Numbered from the stretch's first letter, positions 51,103 to 64,000 are shown. The stretch: 64,000 nucleotides of DNA from Gorsachius magnificus (GCA_034008185.1 CM067084.1:45459099-45523098), one strand, 5' to 3'. The notes: generated by a model not told the origin, from the sequence alone. Numbers and translations: made by a program.

Positions 51103-54100
51103 TTTTCACCTAAAGGACTTCTCTGACATGGAATAGGTACCCATTGGCAAATCATTTAGCTTGGATGTTTTTACTTGCTTCTCTGAAAGAAGCCTCAGAA
51201 CTTCAGTGAATATTTAGGATTTTATAAAGTAATTTTGAGTATTTGAGTTTGTAAAATTTTAGAGTGTTTCAAATATATTTGCTGTTATTAAATGAATATA
51301 AAATACAGCTTGAATAGCATGACAGTACTTTTTAATAAAAAGGAGCTGTACATTCATCTAGTTGAAAAACACCTATTTTGATACATTTGATACTTCATTG
51401 CTTTGTTATATTCTGTATTAGAATAATAGCTTCTATGCCTGAGTACACTTGGGAATCGGTTTATTTGGCAATCTAGCAGAGACATATCATCATCTTCCTC
51501 ACTAAGTTGTTCCTCATAGCCCTCTAGTAGCAAAACTGAATACAATATTGAGGCATGTTTAGAAAATCATGTAATGGAGTAAGGCAAATTTCTTATATTC
51601 ATGTGTCCTTTTTTAAGACAGTTATTAAAAACACTAGGTTTTGATACTCAAACGTTATTAATTTTTGATATTCACAGTTTGTAACCTGTCTCCGCAGAAA
51701 GCGAGTACTGGTGTTTGCACAAAGCCCTTCTGACCTCATTACTTAGGCTACACTGAAAAATCTGGTTCCCCTGCTTCTCTTGCCCTCCTCTCCCTTCAGG
51801 AGGCTTTAGAGCATATAAAAGGAACACTTTTATGGGTATTTTTTGGCTCAATTGATGCAGCAATATATTATTAGCTTAGTGTAACTCTCAAAATTTTATG
51901 AGGCTTCACAGAGTAGCTGAAGTGAACATAGGTTTTATGTTCCATACCTAACAGATCATGCAAGTTTCTGTCATTATCAGTTAGGATATGCTTGATCAAG
52001 TTCCGACAGCTCACAAATGATGTGGTTTTTTTTTTCTTCACTGTGTGATACATCTGAAAGTCAATAGATTATTAAGGGGATTGGTTCACAGTTTCAAAAT
52101 ACAGAATTATTATTGTTACCAAAGCTAGATCTAGTTAAATAGTAGCAAAAATTGTGTTTTCATAAATTCACTCACATCTGAGCAGCTGTTTCATGCGCAT
52201 ATCTGTGTGATCCTCCCTGTTTGACTGCTATGGATCAATACACTTCCTTTCACAGAGAAATGATTCGTTTTTTATTTATTTATAGGAATGAAATCCTGTC
52301 CTCCTAGAAAATCTTTATATCAACAAAAACTGTGGTCATTTAAATGGTATTGGGCAAAGAGTTTTTCACTGTAACTGCATACATTTCTGTACTGTGTTTC
52401 CTTGTGAATGAAGGTATTAGTGTTCAAGATGATAATCTCGCCCATTCTTCTTCTGTTCTGTAATTTCTGTCCCTCTATAAAAAGTATAAAAAAAATACAC
52501 AGCTATCTATTAGGATTAATTCAGTCACTGAATGGGGAAAAAGTAACAGAATTTTAAAAAGTGCAGTAATCCTCATGTAAACATTTTAGATGTGTAAGAA
52601 AAATAGATAGATGAATAGATGATAAATAAGATATAATGGCTTCTCTGGAAAATTTAACATATGGACAATGAATACTACTGTAACTGAAGATTTTAGCAAT
52701 TCAAAATTTAAGCTTAGTAGATGATTTATAACCTCAGTTTTGAAATAATGCCATGCAGGTGCTCTTTGGGGGACTACTACCAGCATAATTATGTAAAGAA
52801 GCGACAGAATGTGGCTGAAAACAGCTCTCAGTTTTCAGTTTATAAGTATGCTTTCACTCAGGATGAAAGCTTACTTTCTAACAAGCATGAAGCAAATACC
52901 AACCATATTTTATTCTTGGTGAACAAATAGTTTTAAGACAAAGAAAAGAAATTAAGAGAATAGAAAACTATTAGAAAGAGACAGAAAATCTTACACCAGA
53001 ATTATTATTTTTACCAGAGGTAAAAAATGGCATAAAGCTATAATTCTTTAATTCCACAAATATTTTCAATGCAAACACCCAAAGGTATTAGTTTCAGTGA
53101 AAAAGAACATAACATTTCTCTGTTCCTTATTCTTTTAAAAGTATGTTTAGTATACAATTGCTTCCCAGGAAGACTCAGTATGTTTTAAAATAAAGTTATT
53201 TCACTTTTCTGAGAGTACATGTGCTGCTGATAATAATAAGCATATGAAGCCATTAAGGCACCAGAATATGTCTTTTTTCTTCACATCTTTCTCCACTATG
53301 TGTTTCTGGAGTCATACTTCACTTTTCCTTTGAAAAGCATGTTAGAATCCCCATGATCGATTTTAGTCTACCAAAGAAATGACTCTAAGTTACTGACTTT
53401 GAGTCTGGAGGAAATAAATCTGCAGCCAAGAGCCACCATTCTTTAGATCTACACTGCAATTTCCACCTCCTTTCCCCAAATACGCTATTGTTCCTAAGGC
53501 TGGTGTACCTGCTAATAATCCCTAAGTATCATAATTTGAAAATTGAACTGGTGGCACATTTCCCCTTCTTTCTTAAAAAGTTTTTGTGCTTAAATTTAAC
53601 CAGGAATTTCACTGCTAATATGACAACAGGAATAACTGCAAAATAAACACATGCGAGTCAGTGCACATAAAGAGTGAGAACATTGAATAAAAAAACCCCA
53701 ATATTTAAATGTATGCTGTTCTGAATATGAAGTGTTAAGTTATACATTAATAACTTCCCTTTTTAAAAGGTTAGTATACAAATATGTACACTTTCAAGAA
53801 ACATACTTTAAAAAAAAAATCCTATGGTGAGCTTGAATGCAAAATCTAAGATAAGACTTCTGAAAGCAATATTCAATTTTGAATTGTTGAAGGGGAAGCT
53901 ATAGATTCGTCCTGCAGTAATTATACAATGTTTATTTCTCTGTTTCTACCACAAGCAGAATACAATATCTGAAAGTTTTCCTAAAGGATTATTTGCTAAG
54001 TCCTTTCTTTCTTAGCTAGGTCTTTAGGCTTCTTCCTAGTTTTCTGGAATAACACATGTTCTTCCTCCTGTGCTGGCTTCCAGTCTCCAGTTAAGTATGG

Positions 54101-57100
54101 GTGGGCTTGAAGTTCTGTAGAAGTGTTTCACACAATCCTAATGCCACGTTATGGAGGATGTAGAGGCTGAAAAAGGAAAACAAGTAGCAACAGGAGCTCA
54201 ACTGACAAAAAATCAGAAAGGTATTAAAAAGCAAGTCACATGATGCAGCAAAACATCCTTAGCACATTCACTTCTCACATTTGGCAAGTACAGTACCTTC
54301 AAAGCCAAGTTTTGCATCTTACCTGCTTTGACTAACACTGTATAACTTAAAGGCAATGAGGTATGTCTTAAGTAAACATGCTCATGATCTTTCCTTTTAT
54401 TTTCCTTTTTTTTTCTTTTTCTTAGAACTCTCATCCTCAAAAGAGCCAGAGTGGTATCACTGGAGCATAGAAGGAGGAACCTTAAACCTAGTAAGTGAGC
54501 TTAGAGTAGAGTTTTCAAGAGGGAAAATTATGCAAATAAAACAGGTCCTGATGTAATTCTTTTGTTTATCGTGAATCGGTGAGTTTATTTTTTACTTCAC
54601 AAAAATGTTTCTGATTCTTTGATACCTTACATCGTCAGTGTTTTTTTGCATGCTAGCTAAGCAGGGCATAAACTAATCCAGCCCAAGCCAGGTGAGTTGC
54701 AAGTTTTAGCAAACTACCCTTCTGTACATCCATCCTGCTTTGTGGGACCCTGTCAGGACAGAATAGTTCATTCTCAGTGTTTGCTCTGTTCTAGAAGAAT
54801 AGTTCTTTTTTTAATAGAAATAGGGAAAGTGACACATAGGGAATATTGGGTCATAAGCTGTTATTTGCATACTAAGATGTTAATTATAGGTAAGTGTAAC
54901 TTTCAAAAGTGGTGTTAATTTCAATTATATGCTCCACTTGGTCCACTTAAGACCCCATTACTTTGTTCACTCAGTTATCACCATCATGAGGATAAAATTA
55001 GGTTGTCCTGTATTGAAGAAACAACTGTACCGGCCTAGTTTTGTGTGAGGCAATGCACACATACTAGAGGAGACCCACTGCCCCTTTTATCGTGGAGGGT
55101 ATAACAGTAGCAGCACTTTGTTCTTTTTTGGAAATGGAAGTACTTAACTGTGCAATGTGAATCAGTGCTCAAACAGTTGTTCCCAGTTTCTTTTTACACT
55201 AAAGCAGTGGTTTCTGCTAGTTGTGTGTACACTAAGGTGTGACATGCTCACAGTACAGGAACCATACAAGACAGGATGTTATTTACTGAAAGCAAATTTT
55301 ACCTCGTTGCCTATTTTTATATGCCTATTATAAGTAAAATATAGAAAAAAAACCTTCCTCATTTTAATTTCCCTGAGGTTTAAATACATAATATTGCAAT
55401 ATAAATGAATATATTTAGATTAGTTTGATTGAAGGTAGAATTATTATTTTTTTCACTCCAGAGCTGGGTTTATACTAAACTTCAGCATAAATGACCTTCC
55501 CAAATGTATTAAATATCTGAAGGACTGAAAACAGAATTAATTGTGTCTTGAATATCTGACTACTTGCATGTCAATGGCAAACATACCTAAGGCAAGTTTA
55601 TTGTGAGAAAGGAAACCTTTATGCCCTTCAGCCAAGGTATCTTCCACCACATACATTTACATGAAGTAAAGCATCCCATGAGGCTTAGGAAACCTCCAAG
55701 GTAATAATCTTAGTTGTCCTGGCCAATGTATTATTTCTGAGTAAAATAGGAACAAGTAGTTGAGATCTCTCAGTGAATAATATGACCTCCCTTGTTTGCC
55801 TACATAATGAATTGGCAAGCCACATTTAACTTTGTGAAGTACATGGCAATGATGCAGTAAACCCAATGTAAAAATGAGTTTTATTTTTTAAGATTATACA
55901 TTTCCAAGACATTTTAATCAAGACTACAAAAGAAAAGAGTCTTAGAAATTCATTCATAACTTCAGTGGTTTGGGGTTTTTTACTAATATTTTAACAAATA
56001 CAATTTTATTGTAATAAATTATGGTTTTAAGAAGATCACATTTATAATTTTACATATAAATGATAATTTCATCTCCCAGATAAGCAGTTAAATAGATAGC
56101 TTTCTTATTAATAGCACAATGATACAACCAAATGATGGGTAATTTTTATCTTTATAAATAGATAAGAAGTATATAGACGTGAAAGAAGCATTGATGTGGA
56201 AAATGTTAAAATAACAAATCTTATTAGAGCAAAGAATTTAGAAATAACTTGTCAGGAGGGTAATGACCTCAATTAAATTTTATGTGAAATTATAATTGGC
56301 ATTTTTAATAAAGGAATGCTATTGCAAATTGCATATTTGATGTAATATTACAGGACATCCTATTTCCTCTGGCATGTATTTATATTAAATAAAAATCTTT
56401 GAGATAATCATGGAAGATTTGTAATTTAGAGTTTTGGGAATCTGCTCAGATGATAGGTTCAAAATAGTTTTCAATACAAAAGAGAGGAAAGTTATCTGAA
56501 AGTGATCCTTTTGTTCTTTTGACCAAAAAGATGTTGACATTCGACATGGTGTGGTGCATGTTCATAGATGTACTCAAGGATGTAGCATCTTCAAGATGTG
56601 TTCAAACAGAATCCTTTTTTTTAAGATACCTCATTTGAGGCCAGAAAGTTCACTGTGTGCAAACTGTCTAAAAAAATTCCTGAAAAAGTTCTAAGAATAC
56701 CCAGTTTTCATCTTTTGTACACATATGTATGAGGAAAGTATAATGTCTGTCATTATCATTCTGGCCATGGGTCCTGATTTCTAATCTCAAGCTAATATTA
56801 GAATAGTAACTTCAAAGTAGTTCTACAAATCATATCAAGATGTGTGTTGGGGGGGAGGAGGAGTTGCCTGTGGAGTCCTCCAAAATATCACTCAATATAA
56901 GGTTTTTAATTATTTACATTGTCATATATTTTTTGCTAAAATTCAACTTAGATGTTCTTAATGGTACAAGAATATTGCAGATTTCAAATCTGGGGAAAAC
57001 ATTACAAAGAGAAAAGTTATCTTAAACCACCTCTCGTTTAATGTTTCTCCTTTGCTTCTGTAGAAAAGTAGTAGAAGGGTTGCAGTTGTAGACGTAATAG

Positions 57101-58619
57101 TAGAAGTGATGAGTTAAACCAGTACAAGAAAAAGCAACAGCAAAAGTCAATAAGGAATATTGGCTTGGGGTGATATAGCTAAAAATAAGCTGTAGTAGTT
57201 GTTGGGAAAGTACCTAATGAAATTCCAAGCAAAAAGAAGTGGTGTCTGTAGCATTTGCAAATAAGCAGCTGCTACCATTCACAGTCTACCCCAATTACCT
57301 TCTGTTAATCTGGCACATCTTTAAAATGAAATACTGTGCATAATTTTTCATGGTTCAGATACTGCAGGCTTTTCTTCAGGCTCACCAAGAAAGGTCACTA
57401 TCACAAGTGACCTGTGTAATTGAATGTGAGTTATTTTAGAAACAGATTTCCACAGAGGGAAGGAGAACTGTGGCCATGGGGAATCCTCAGCATTTACTTT
57501 TTAAATTCTGAGCTGATACATAAATGTAAAAGGAGATAAAATGATATTGTTGAAAAAGAAATGGGTGTTCTTATGTGGAAAGTCTATCATTTACATGCTG
57601 TCATATGTATGTAGGTATGTTTGTAGATACGCTTGGGATTTACTGCATGTAACCTAAGGACTAGATTCAAATATAGTTTTGAAAATGAAATGTTTTATGG
57701 ATGAAGATCAGAGTGCTGCACCATCAAAGCACATTTCAACAGACCACCCTGGGGACGAGCTGCTGTAACTACTTCGCAGATTAGGTGAGATTTGGACATT
57801 TACAACCAAAAGCAACCAAGAAATCCTATGTCTCACCTAGCTTTGGAGATACCTAAATTGATCTTATATCCACATTTTGGACTACAGTTTTTAATTCATC
57901 TAAATTTAAGGTCCTTGTAATCCTTGAGGTTGATGCTTAGTTCTCATAAAACACACTTCTGATTCAGTATGAGGTTGAGAGCTACATAACTCTAGAGTGA
58001 CCTTATGCATAAAACAAAGTCATAGAAGACCCAGTTGTAACAAGGATGAAACTTATGCCAGCTGATCTAGCAGCTGAGTATTCAGTTCGTTCACCTTTTT
58101 TTACAAATGACAATTATATTTAATTCCTTTACAGAAAAAAAAAAATCAAATTTCCCAAAACATTGATGAAGGGATTAGGTCATGTTAGTAATCTGGCGGT
58201 ATAAACTGATCACCGCAGTCCACTGTGCTGTCCCAGAACAGTACATTTTTAGAGTTTTACAAGAAGAGTTTTGTTTCTTCTTTTTTTCAAGATTGTCCCT
58301 AGAGCTCCATTTGAGGTTTTCATTTATTCAATACAGGTTTTGAGATTAAATGTAAACTTTCTACAGACTACATGTTTGACAGGTGTTTCTTTCTGATAAA
58401 ATTTGCTGAACTTTTCTGGAACAAGCAATCTGTACAAACTGGTGGTTCTAGAGACAAGGAGTTCTTGAAGTTGCCAGGAACTGAGATCAGTAGAGACACT
58501 TTGAAAGCTGTTCTTTTGCTCAGTGAAACATCTCTCATATTTTGTGCAAACTCACTCAGAACACTAAATTACTGAGTGATATCCTTTAAGTTAATGTATG
58601 TTGTGCTGTTAATTCAAAA
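51103..58619. other. AT-rich unique DNA, no gene recognised
   Basis: No gene, RNA gene or transposon is recognised in this long stretch. Open frames reach at most about 75 codons. The stretch 56255-56400 reads like a conserved non-coding element with octamer-like motifs (see findings). Confidence 0.55.
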
Positions 58620-58753
58620 GTATATGTTGTGTTTTGACCCCAGCCAGCAACTAAGCACCACACAGCTGCTCACTCACTCCTCACCCTCAGTGGGATGGGG
58701 GAGAGAATTGGAAGAGTAAAGGTGAAGACACTTGTGGGTTGAGATAAGAACAG

Positions 58754-58759
58754 TTTACT
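58754..58759 (-). terminator. LTR polyadenylation-like signal AGTAAA
   Basis: The plus strand reads TTTACT. It sits at the same position relative to the shared U5 block as the ATTAAA of the 20.6-kb LTR. A variant or mutated hexamer, probably weak. Confidence 0.35.
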
Positions 58760-58768
58760 AATTGAAAT

Positions 58769-58860
58769 ATAATCATCATCATAATCAAAATAATAAAAAT
58801 CATAATCAAAATAATAAAAATCATAATCATAAAAATCATAATGATAAATCATAATGGAAA
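58769..58860. repeat. AT-rich simple repeat inside the LTR
   Basis: Repeated CATAATCAAAATAATAAAAAT-like units (about 24 bases) and shorter ATCATAATC units. The 20.6-kb copy has only short AATAAT runs here, so the tract has expanded in this copy and explains part of its extra length. Confidence 0.85.
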
Positions 58861-58985
58861 GGAAAATAACAACAAGAGAGATAAATAAACCCCAAGAAAC
58901 ACAAGTGATGCAAATGAAACTGCCACCAACTGACCAACGCCCAGCCAGTCCCCAAGCAGCAGCCCCCCAGCCAGCTTTCCCCTGG

Positions 58986-58993
58986 TTTATATA
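58986..58993 (-). promoter_or_regulatory. LTR TATA box (TATATAAA)
   Basis: The minus strand reads TATATAAA downstream of the U3 motifs and upstream of the polyadenylation-like signal, as expected for the LTR promoter. The corresponding box is not visible in the 20.6-kb copy. Confidence 0.6.
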
Positions 58994-59016
58994 GTGAGTA
59001 TGACATCATATGGTAT

Positions 59017-59042
59017 GGAATATCGCTTTGGAATATCGCTTT
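59017..59042. repeat. 13-bp tandem duplication in LTR U3
   Basis: GGAATATCGCTTT occurs twice in tandem (59017-59029, 59030-59042). The 20.6-kb LTR has a single related copy (GGAATAGCTCTTT near 20936). The duplication lies just upstream of the TATA box in LTR orientation. Confidence 0.9.
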
Positions 59043-59282
59043 GGCCAGTTGGGGTCAGTTGTCCTGGCTGTGCCCCCTCCCAGCTTCTTGTGTATCTCCA
59101 GCCTTCTGATTTGGTAGAGCATGGGAAGCTGAAAAGTCCTTGACTGGTGTAAGCATTGCTCAGCAACAACTAAACCATCAGTGTGTTAGCAACATTCTTC
59201 TAGTACTAAATCCAAAGCACAGCACTATGCCAACTATTAGGAAGAAAATTAACTCTATCCCAGCTGAAACCAGGACAGTATA

Positions 59283-62200
59283 CTTTCTTTTATCAGCAAC
59301 TTTTCAAATTTAAAATACCTTACTGTAATATTTATTGTATTTTTAAATTCTGAAAATACTGTTATTCAATATATGACTAGGTGGCAGATCACCAACAATA
59401 GATGTATTTTATCCATGTCAATCAATGCTTTTCTACTTGATTTATAGTACTATAAAATTCATTATTACATAGCATAAAATACCATAAGAGAAATAGTGGC
59501 AATATTCTAAGTTACACTTGGGGATATTAGTCCCTCTCCTGTACCAACCTTCCTGTATCTTAGTGCATTATTATTAGGTTTTTAAAATATTTTAAATATG
59601 ATTTTAGATATGGAATTTATTATAAAAAGCTATCTTATAGCCCCTTGACATACCCATGATGATGCACTCATGGTCAAGTTCCCATACGGGAAGAACTGAA
59701 GGATGAAAGCTTTTGGAAGGTACTCTTATGCTATCGCTACAGCCTACAAACAGCCTGTCAAGAGTACTTCTAACACTGAGGCTGTGGTGAATTTCTCTTT
59801 GTCAATGAAACTACCACTTTCTACTAGCCCAGCAGGAGTTTTATCAGATGGTTTTAAAGCTTTAATACATACTGCTATAACAATTCTGACTGCCCAACAA
59901 AATCCTGACAGAGGCTACTATAACTTGGAAGCCCTGAATCATCTAAACAATACTGAAAAACATTTCAAACTGAGAAAAGGCCAAAAATTGGAGGATGGAA
60001 ATGTAAATCAAGGATCTATTTATTATCCCATGTTCATCATCAGATTTCAGTTATAACTTCCAAATTGGGGAGAGGGGGGAGAGTCCATTTATAGATGAAT
60101 ACTAACATAATTGCACCTTTGTTTACATGAAAATAATCTGATTTCCAAGTGGCTAAACTATAAGACCCCGGGCTAAGTATTGGATTATGGTAGTATAATT
60201 TTATTATCTCTTAGAACAACATTGTAGCAATGATATTACTACACTTCTAAAACAAATATAATTATTTAAGAATAAATAAACCTCTCTTTCACATATTCAT
60301 ACAAAGCCCTAAACTCTTGACCTTTTCTGTGGTATCTGCAATAGACCTAAAATAGCTTGTAAACTCTGATTATTTCATACCACTGTAGTGTAGAGTTTTT
60401 ATTACAGGGTTATAATTAAAAATATTGGTTCAATCAAAAGAGTGCAGAATGCTGATATACCTGGTTTCTGATATACCACCTCACTTAAATGAAATTCCTT
60501 AAGAATGAATGATTACTATTATATACTTATTTGCCTAAAACACAATATGGAAATCACAACCTGGGAGGCATCTTCTAAATAAAGGCCTTTGAGATAGTGT
60601 GCTAACAGTCAACCATTGACAAGTATGGGGTGCTAAATCATTGACATACTCCATGAAGTGTTTGGGTGAAGTCTATGGATGCTCTTCACTATTCAGTACT
60701 ATTTTAGGTTTTTCTTTTTCTGTTCTTTCTAATTACATGCTTAGGAATTATGTTTGGGGTTGGCTTTTTTTGTTTTTGTTGCTGGATATTCATTTTTTCC
60801 CATTTGCAGAGAAACTCTGCTAGACATTATACACAATTTAAAAGTATACAGAAATTAGTTACTGCCTCATATACACAATGTCTAGCTAGGACTAATGAGC
60901 CTGTAGGGTAAGCATCAATATATTCACCAACCCTCATGTGAGACCTTTTGTCTATGTTTACTCAGACAGATCTTTGATGCTGCTGAGTTGTTGTCTTGCA
61001 ACTCTTTCAGTTTATGTCAGGATTTCAACCCTTTCTCTATCAGTATTTTTCTTCTTGAACCTTTAGACAGCTATCCTTATCTCAACAGTCTAACCTCTGC
61101 TTGCAGTATTACCTTTCTTACCATTTGTGGCTGCTTTCTGTGGACTTTCTCTAAGTTCTGTGTAATTAAGCAATTTTCTCTGAGATGAGGTTATGCAGCT
61201 GGACTGTCTCAAAAAGACCTTGGATCAGACAGTAGAACCTCTTGGAGGAGATTTAAAATTAAACTTGTAAATGAACAGTAGTTTGGAGGGGGTAAAAATA
61301 AGAACGATGGCAAAAATAAGCAGCAGAGTAGTACTGTATAATAAATTTAATAAAGTCATTATGTGAGCTCCACCTAATCCTCAGCTGTAATTGAGAGCAG
61401 AACAAACATAACTGTTTATGAGGCTCTTTGGATTCTTTAGTTAAGACAACAAAATGGAGAGAACAGGGGGCTTATAAAGTACTTCATGTTCTTAATTCTG
61501 TAAAAGTAAATGATAATTTTAGCTACCGCAAGGAGAAAGACAGAAACTCCTTCTCTTGTGCTACTTAAGAATTTGTAAGGAGAGAACAGAAAAAGTTCTT
61601 CATGGGGAAAAAAAAAACAAACAGAAGCTCCAGCTTTCACTGTTGTTTCATGATCTTCAGACTTGAAGAAGCTCATCTTAGAACTTAGGCTTATGCCTAA
61701 GGTAAACCACTGTTTTTTTCTACAGGGATTTGATTTTCTGTTCATTGAGTCTTTTGCAAAAATATGTCTTGTCTTTGTCACTTTGCTTTTTATAATCTTG
61801 GCCAGTATACATTTAACTTGTTCATCCATCACAGTCAAAAGCTATCTTTATGAATCATCTCTTGGTGCCAGTGATGATCACTTACTTTGCAGGCGACAAG
61901 AAATTGTCTGCTTTTTCAAGGTAGACTTTTCATTGACAATTCATCCTTTGAGAATCTGGATGATTCTCAACTCTTTATGGAATATGTTCCAAAACGTGTA
62001 GATTCCGTAAAGAATGCATTACTTTTTCTTTGTTCATGACTAAATTGAAAAAGGTTTTCATTTTAGAGAAATAATAATTTTAAAATAGCCAACTAGTCTC
62101 TGCTACTTTATATAAAGATCTATACGTTTAAGAGTAAGCCTACTTGTATAGCTGTTTTTAGTGAAGGTTTTCTAATTTGATTAGATTTATATGACTCAGT

Positions 62201-64000
62201 TAAGAGTAACAAAGTCATGCCAAATGTCATACTGAACTTGTGTTGAAAGTAATCTCAGGTTTAGATAGGGCAGAGATGAGTGAGGAGAGTTGATTAGTTA
62301 CACTGCATTATGGTGCAAAGCTATAAAAAATTCATTTATAATATTGCTGTTTATATTCCAATAAAATCTAAAAGGTTCACATTAAGATCATCCCCCCAGC
62401 GCTAGACCTTGTACAATCAGAGAATAATAATCAGTGTTTGCTGAAGAAGCTCTCAGTCCAAACAGATTAGAAAGTGTGGGAGAGAAAAGATTATTTAAAT
62501 CTCTCCTCTCATAATTATCTCTAAGATGATTGCTAAAGTATATTTCAGGTATGAGAAAAGTAAGTTCGCTAAAGGTAAAGCATCATATTAACATTATTAA
62601 TTTCTCACATCCTATGTGAATGTATCCTTGGTCTTCTCTTTAAAAACTACTCCCTTATTTTGTCTGCATCACATAAGCTGTGGTCTGAGATCTGGTCTGT
62701 GGTTCTTAAAAAAATTTATGTTAGTGAATCAGTCAGGATAAATAGGAGGTATTAAAGTATACCTTATGATAGTATCTGTCTTCAAAGTCTGACATCGCTG
62801 TCGTTAGATCTGTTGATAGACTCCCACTGTCAAATCAGTGTCTATAAATATAGTAAAAGAATTGGTAGAGCAAGTTTCTGTACTCTTAGTACTGTGTCCC
62901 AGTTTTTCAAGGATCACTGGAAAGATGGCTTAGTGGTTTAGTTTCCGTCCTTATTCTGCCCTGTCTGTTCACTAAAGCTTCTCATAAAGAAGAGATTTAC
63001 TTATGCTTGCTCCTACCCTTTAGGAACTTAACCTGAGATCATCATCTCCTTTATCTAAATTTCTGACCTACTATTAGAGAATTTATTTCTTTAGCAGGTT
63101 TTGTTAGAATTGATGACTTCTATTTGTGCCACTGAAGGACAGCACTGAATAATCCTTCATCCCTCCTGTTTATGTCTTGTTTCAATGTGCTATGTGCAAA
63201 TAAACACCAAATTCCAGAAAATTTAGGTTTTCGATTTGTAACATCTTACATACTGTGGCTGCTTTAAAATATCTAAAGAAAAAAAACAAAACAAAAATAA
63301 AAAAATAACAAACCCATAACTAGCAAGTATTTATAGGCCCTTATTCAGGGCCTTTGGAGAAGGTATTTTTTTATTCTGCTTAGTTGGTTCTGAAAGTGGT
63401 GCAGGGATATCAAGAAAATTACCATATTCATGGAATCACACATGCTAGTTTTTATAGGAACAATGATTAGAAAAGTTTTCACAACTTAATGGGCAGAAGA
63501 TGCTGACTTATACAGAAACACACATATATATTTCTTTTTAAACATTGGCGTAAACCCATGGACGTGAATGAAACTACTCACATAAACCCATGTTCAATAC
63601 TTTGATGAATGAGGAACATAGTACTGTTTTTATTTCTGCTGTGCCCTAAAGCTGAGCTTAAATTTAGAAAAGAGGGAAGATAAAAGAATATGAAAATAAA
63701 ATATCCTTTTCTGTAGTCCTTATAGAAGCAGGAAAAAATACAAGAAATGGCTTATTGCTATTGTGTTTTCTCAAACTATTACATATTACATTTTAATTTA
63801 TTGGCTGAATCCAAGCTTATGTCTGCTGATGTACTGAGTGGAGTATTTAACAAGAAATATTGTTAAAAGATCTGAAGTTAAAATGCTTTACTTGATGATA
63901 TCAAGAAGTTTAACTGTATCTTTTTCAAATATCATTGTCTTGTTTGACTATGGCATCTTCAAGATGCCCTGGTAAAAATTAATATCTTTCTTAGTACAAG
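59283..64000. other. AT-rich unique DNA, no gene recognised
   Basis: No gene, RNA gene or transposon is recognised. The largest open frames (59703-60056, 117 codons; 61437-61838 minus, 133 codons; 61663-62001, 112 codons) are within the range expected by chance for this base composition and match nothing known to me. Confidence 0.55.

Larger units (their letters stand above)
58625..59277 (-). mobile_element. Solo LTR of an ERVL-like endogenous retrovirus, 653 bp, complete
   Basis: The minus strand begins TGTCCTGGTTTCAGCTGGGA and ends GGGGTCAAAACACAACA, giving TG...CA termini. The perfect 5-bp duplication GTATA flanks it (58620-58624 and 59278-59282). It shares its U3 start with the LTR at 20.6 kb. 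In minus-strand order it carries U3, a TATATAAA box (58986-58993), an AT-rich simple-sequence tract (58769-58860), a weak AGTAAA signal (58754-58759), and a U5 containing TTATCTCAACCCACAAG. A TGACATCAT site (59001-59009) resembles a decayed CRE. A 13-bp tandem duplication lies in U3 (59017-59042). With no internal retroviral genes and an intact duplication it is a solo LTR. CpG sites are mostly decayed, so it looks older than the 20.6-kb copy. Confidence 0.94.

Noticed and set aside
58769..58860. Regularly spaced repeats as a CRISPR-like array
   Set aside because: The units are low-complexity AT-rich simple sequence within an LTR, with no spacers and no cas genes, in a vertebrate genome.
8628..59277. 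A single full-length provirus with two or more of the LTRs as its ends
   Set aside because: Each LTR has its own different target duplication (GGCTT, AGAGG, GTATA), and no gag, pol or env lies between them.
59703..60056. 117-codon plus-strand open frame
   Set aside because: With stop codons at roughly 7% of random codons in DNA this AT-rich, a few frames of this length are expected in 64 kb. No family, signal or neighbour supports it.
61437..62001. 133-codon minus and 112-codon plus overlapping frames
   Set aside because: Both are within chance length, overlap antisense to each other and look like no known protein.

Overview
The window looks like AT-rich, gene-free nuclear DNA from a bird, either intergenic desert or the inside of a very large intron. 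The bird assignment rests on the repeats. There are CR1 LINE copies, one ending in the typical ATTCTGTG 3' repeat. There are three solo LTRs of ERVL-like families that I recognise from neoavian and passerine genomes: minus-strand ends beginning TGTCCTGGTTTC or TGTATTGCCACAGG, each flanked by a perfect 5-bp target-site duplication. I found no host protein-coding gene, tRNA, rRNA, CRISPR array or bacterial feature. Open reading frames outside the repeats are no longer than expected by chance in DNA this AT-rich.

Layout. 1-8.6 kb: unique AT-rich DNA with one (TTA)17 microsatellite and one weak exon-like segment (1887-2062). 8.63-9.66 kb: a GC-rich 1034-bp solo LTR. 9.7-20.6 kb: unique DNA. 20.63-21.16 kb: a 539-bp solo LTR. 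22.73-22.98 kb: an old CR1 tail. 23-33.3 kb: unique DNA with simple repeats. 33.3-34.4 kb: a strongly decayed minus-strand LINE in which reverse-transcriptase blocks can still be read. 36.25 kb: a 24-bp palindrome resembling a POU-dimer site. 43.1 and 46.35 kb: two more old CR1 tails. 44.7-45.7 kb: the youngest CR1 copy, with a long open RT segment. About 50.0-50.8 kb: an unidentified GC-richer segment, followed by a 3 x 34-bp tandem repeat at 51.0 kb. 58.6-59.3 kb: a third solo LTR, in the same broad family as the second. 59.3-64 kb: unique DNA.

There is no gene system here whose parts act together. The content is a record of retrotransposon insertion and decay (CR1 target-primed insertion, ERVL insertion followed by LTR-LTR recombination) in non-coding DNA that may carry some distal regulatory elements. 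I did not find a convincing new biological system. The observations most worth checking are the R/U5 block shared by LTRs with different U3 regions, the POU-like palindrome, the unidentified 50-kb segment and a few candidate conserved non-coding elements.
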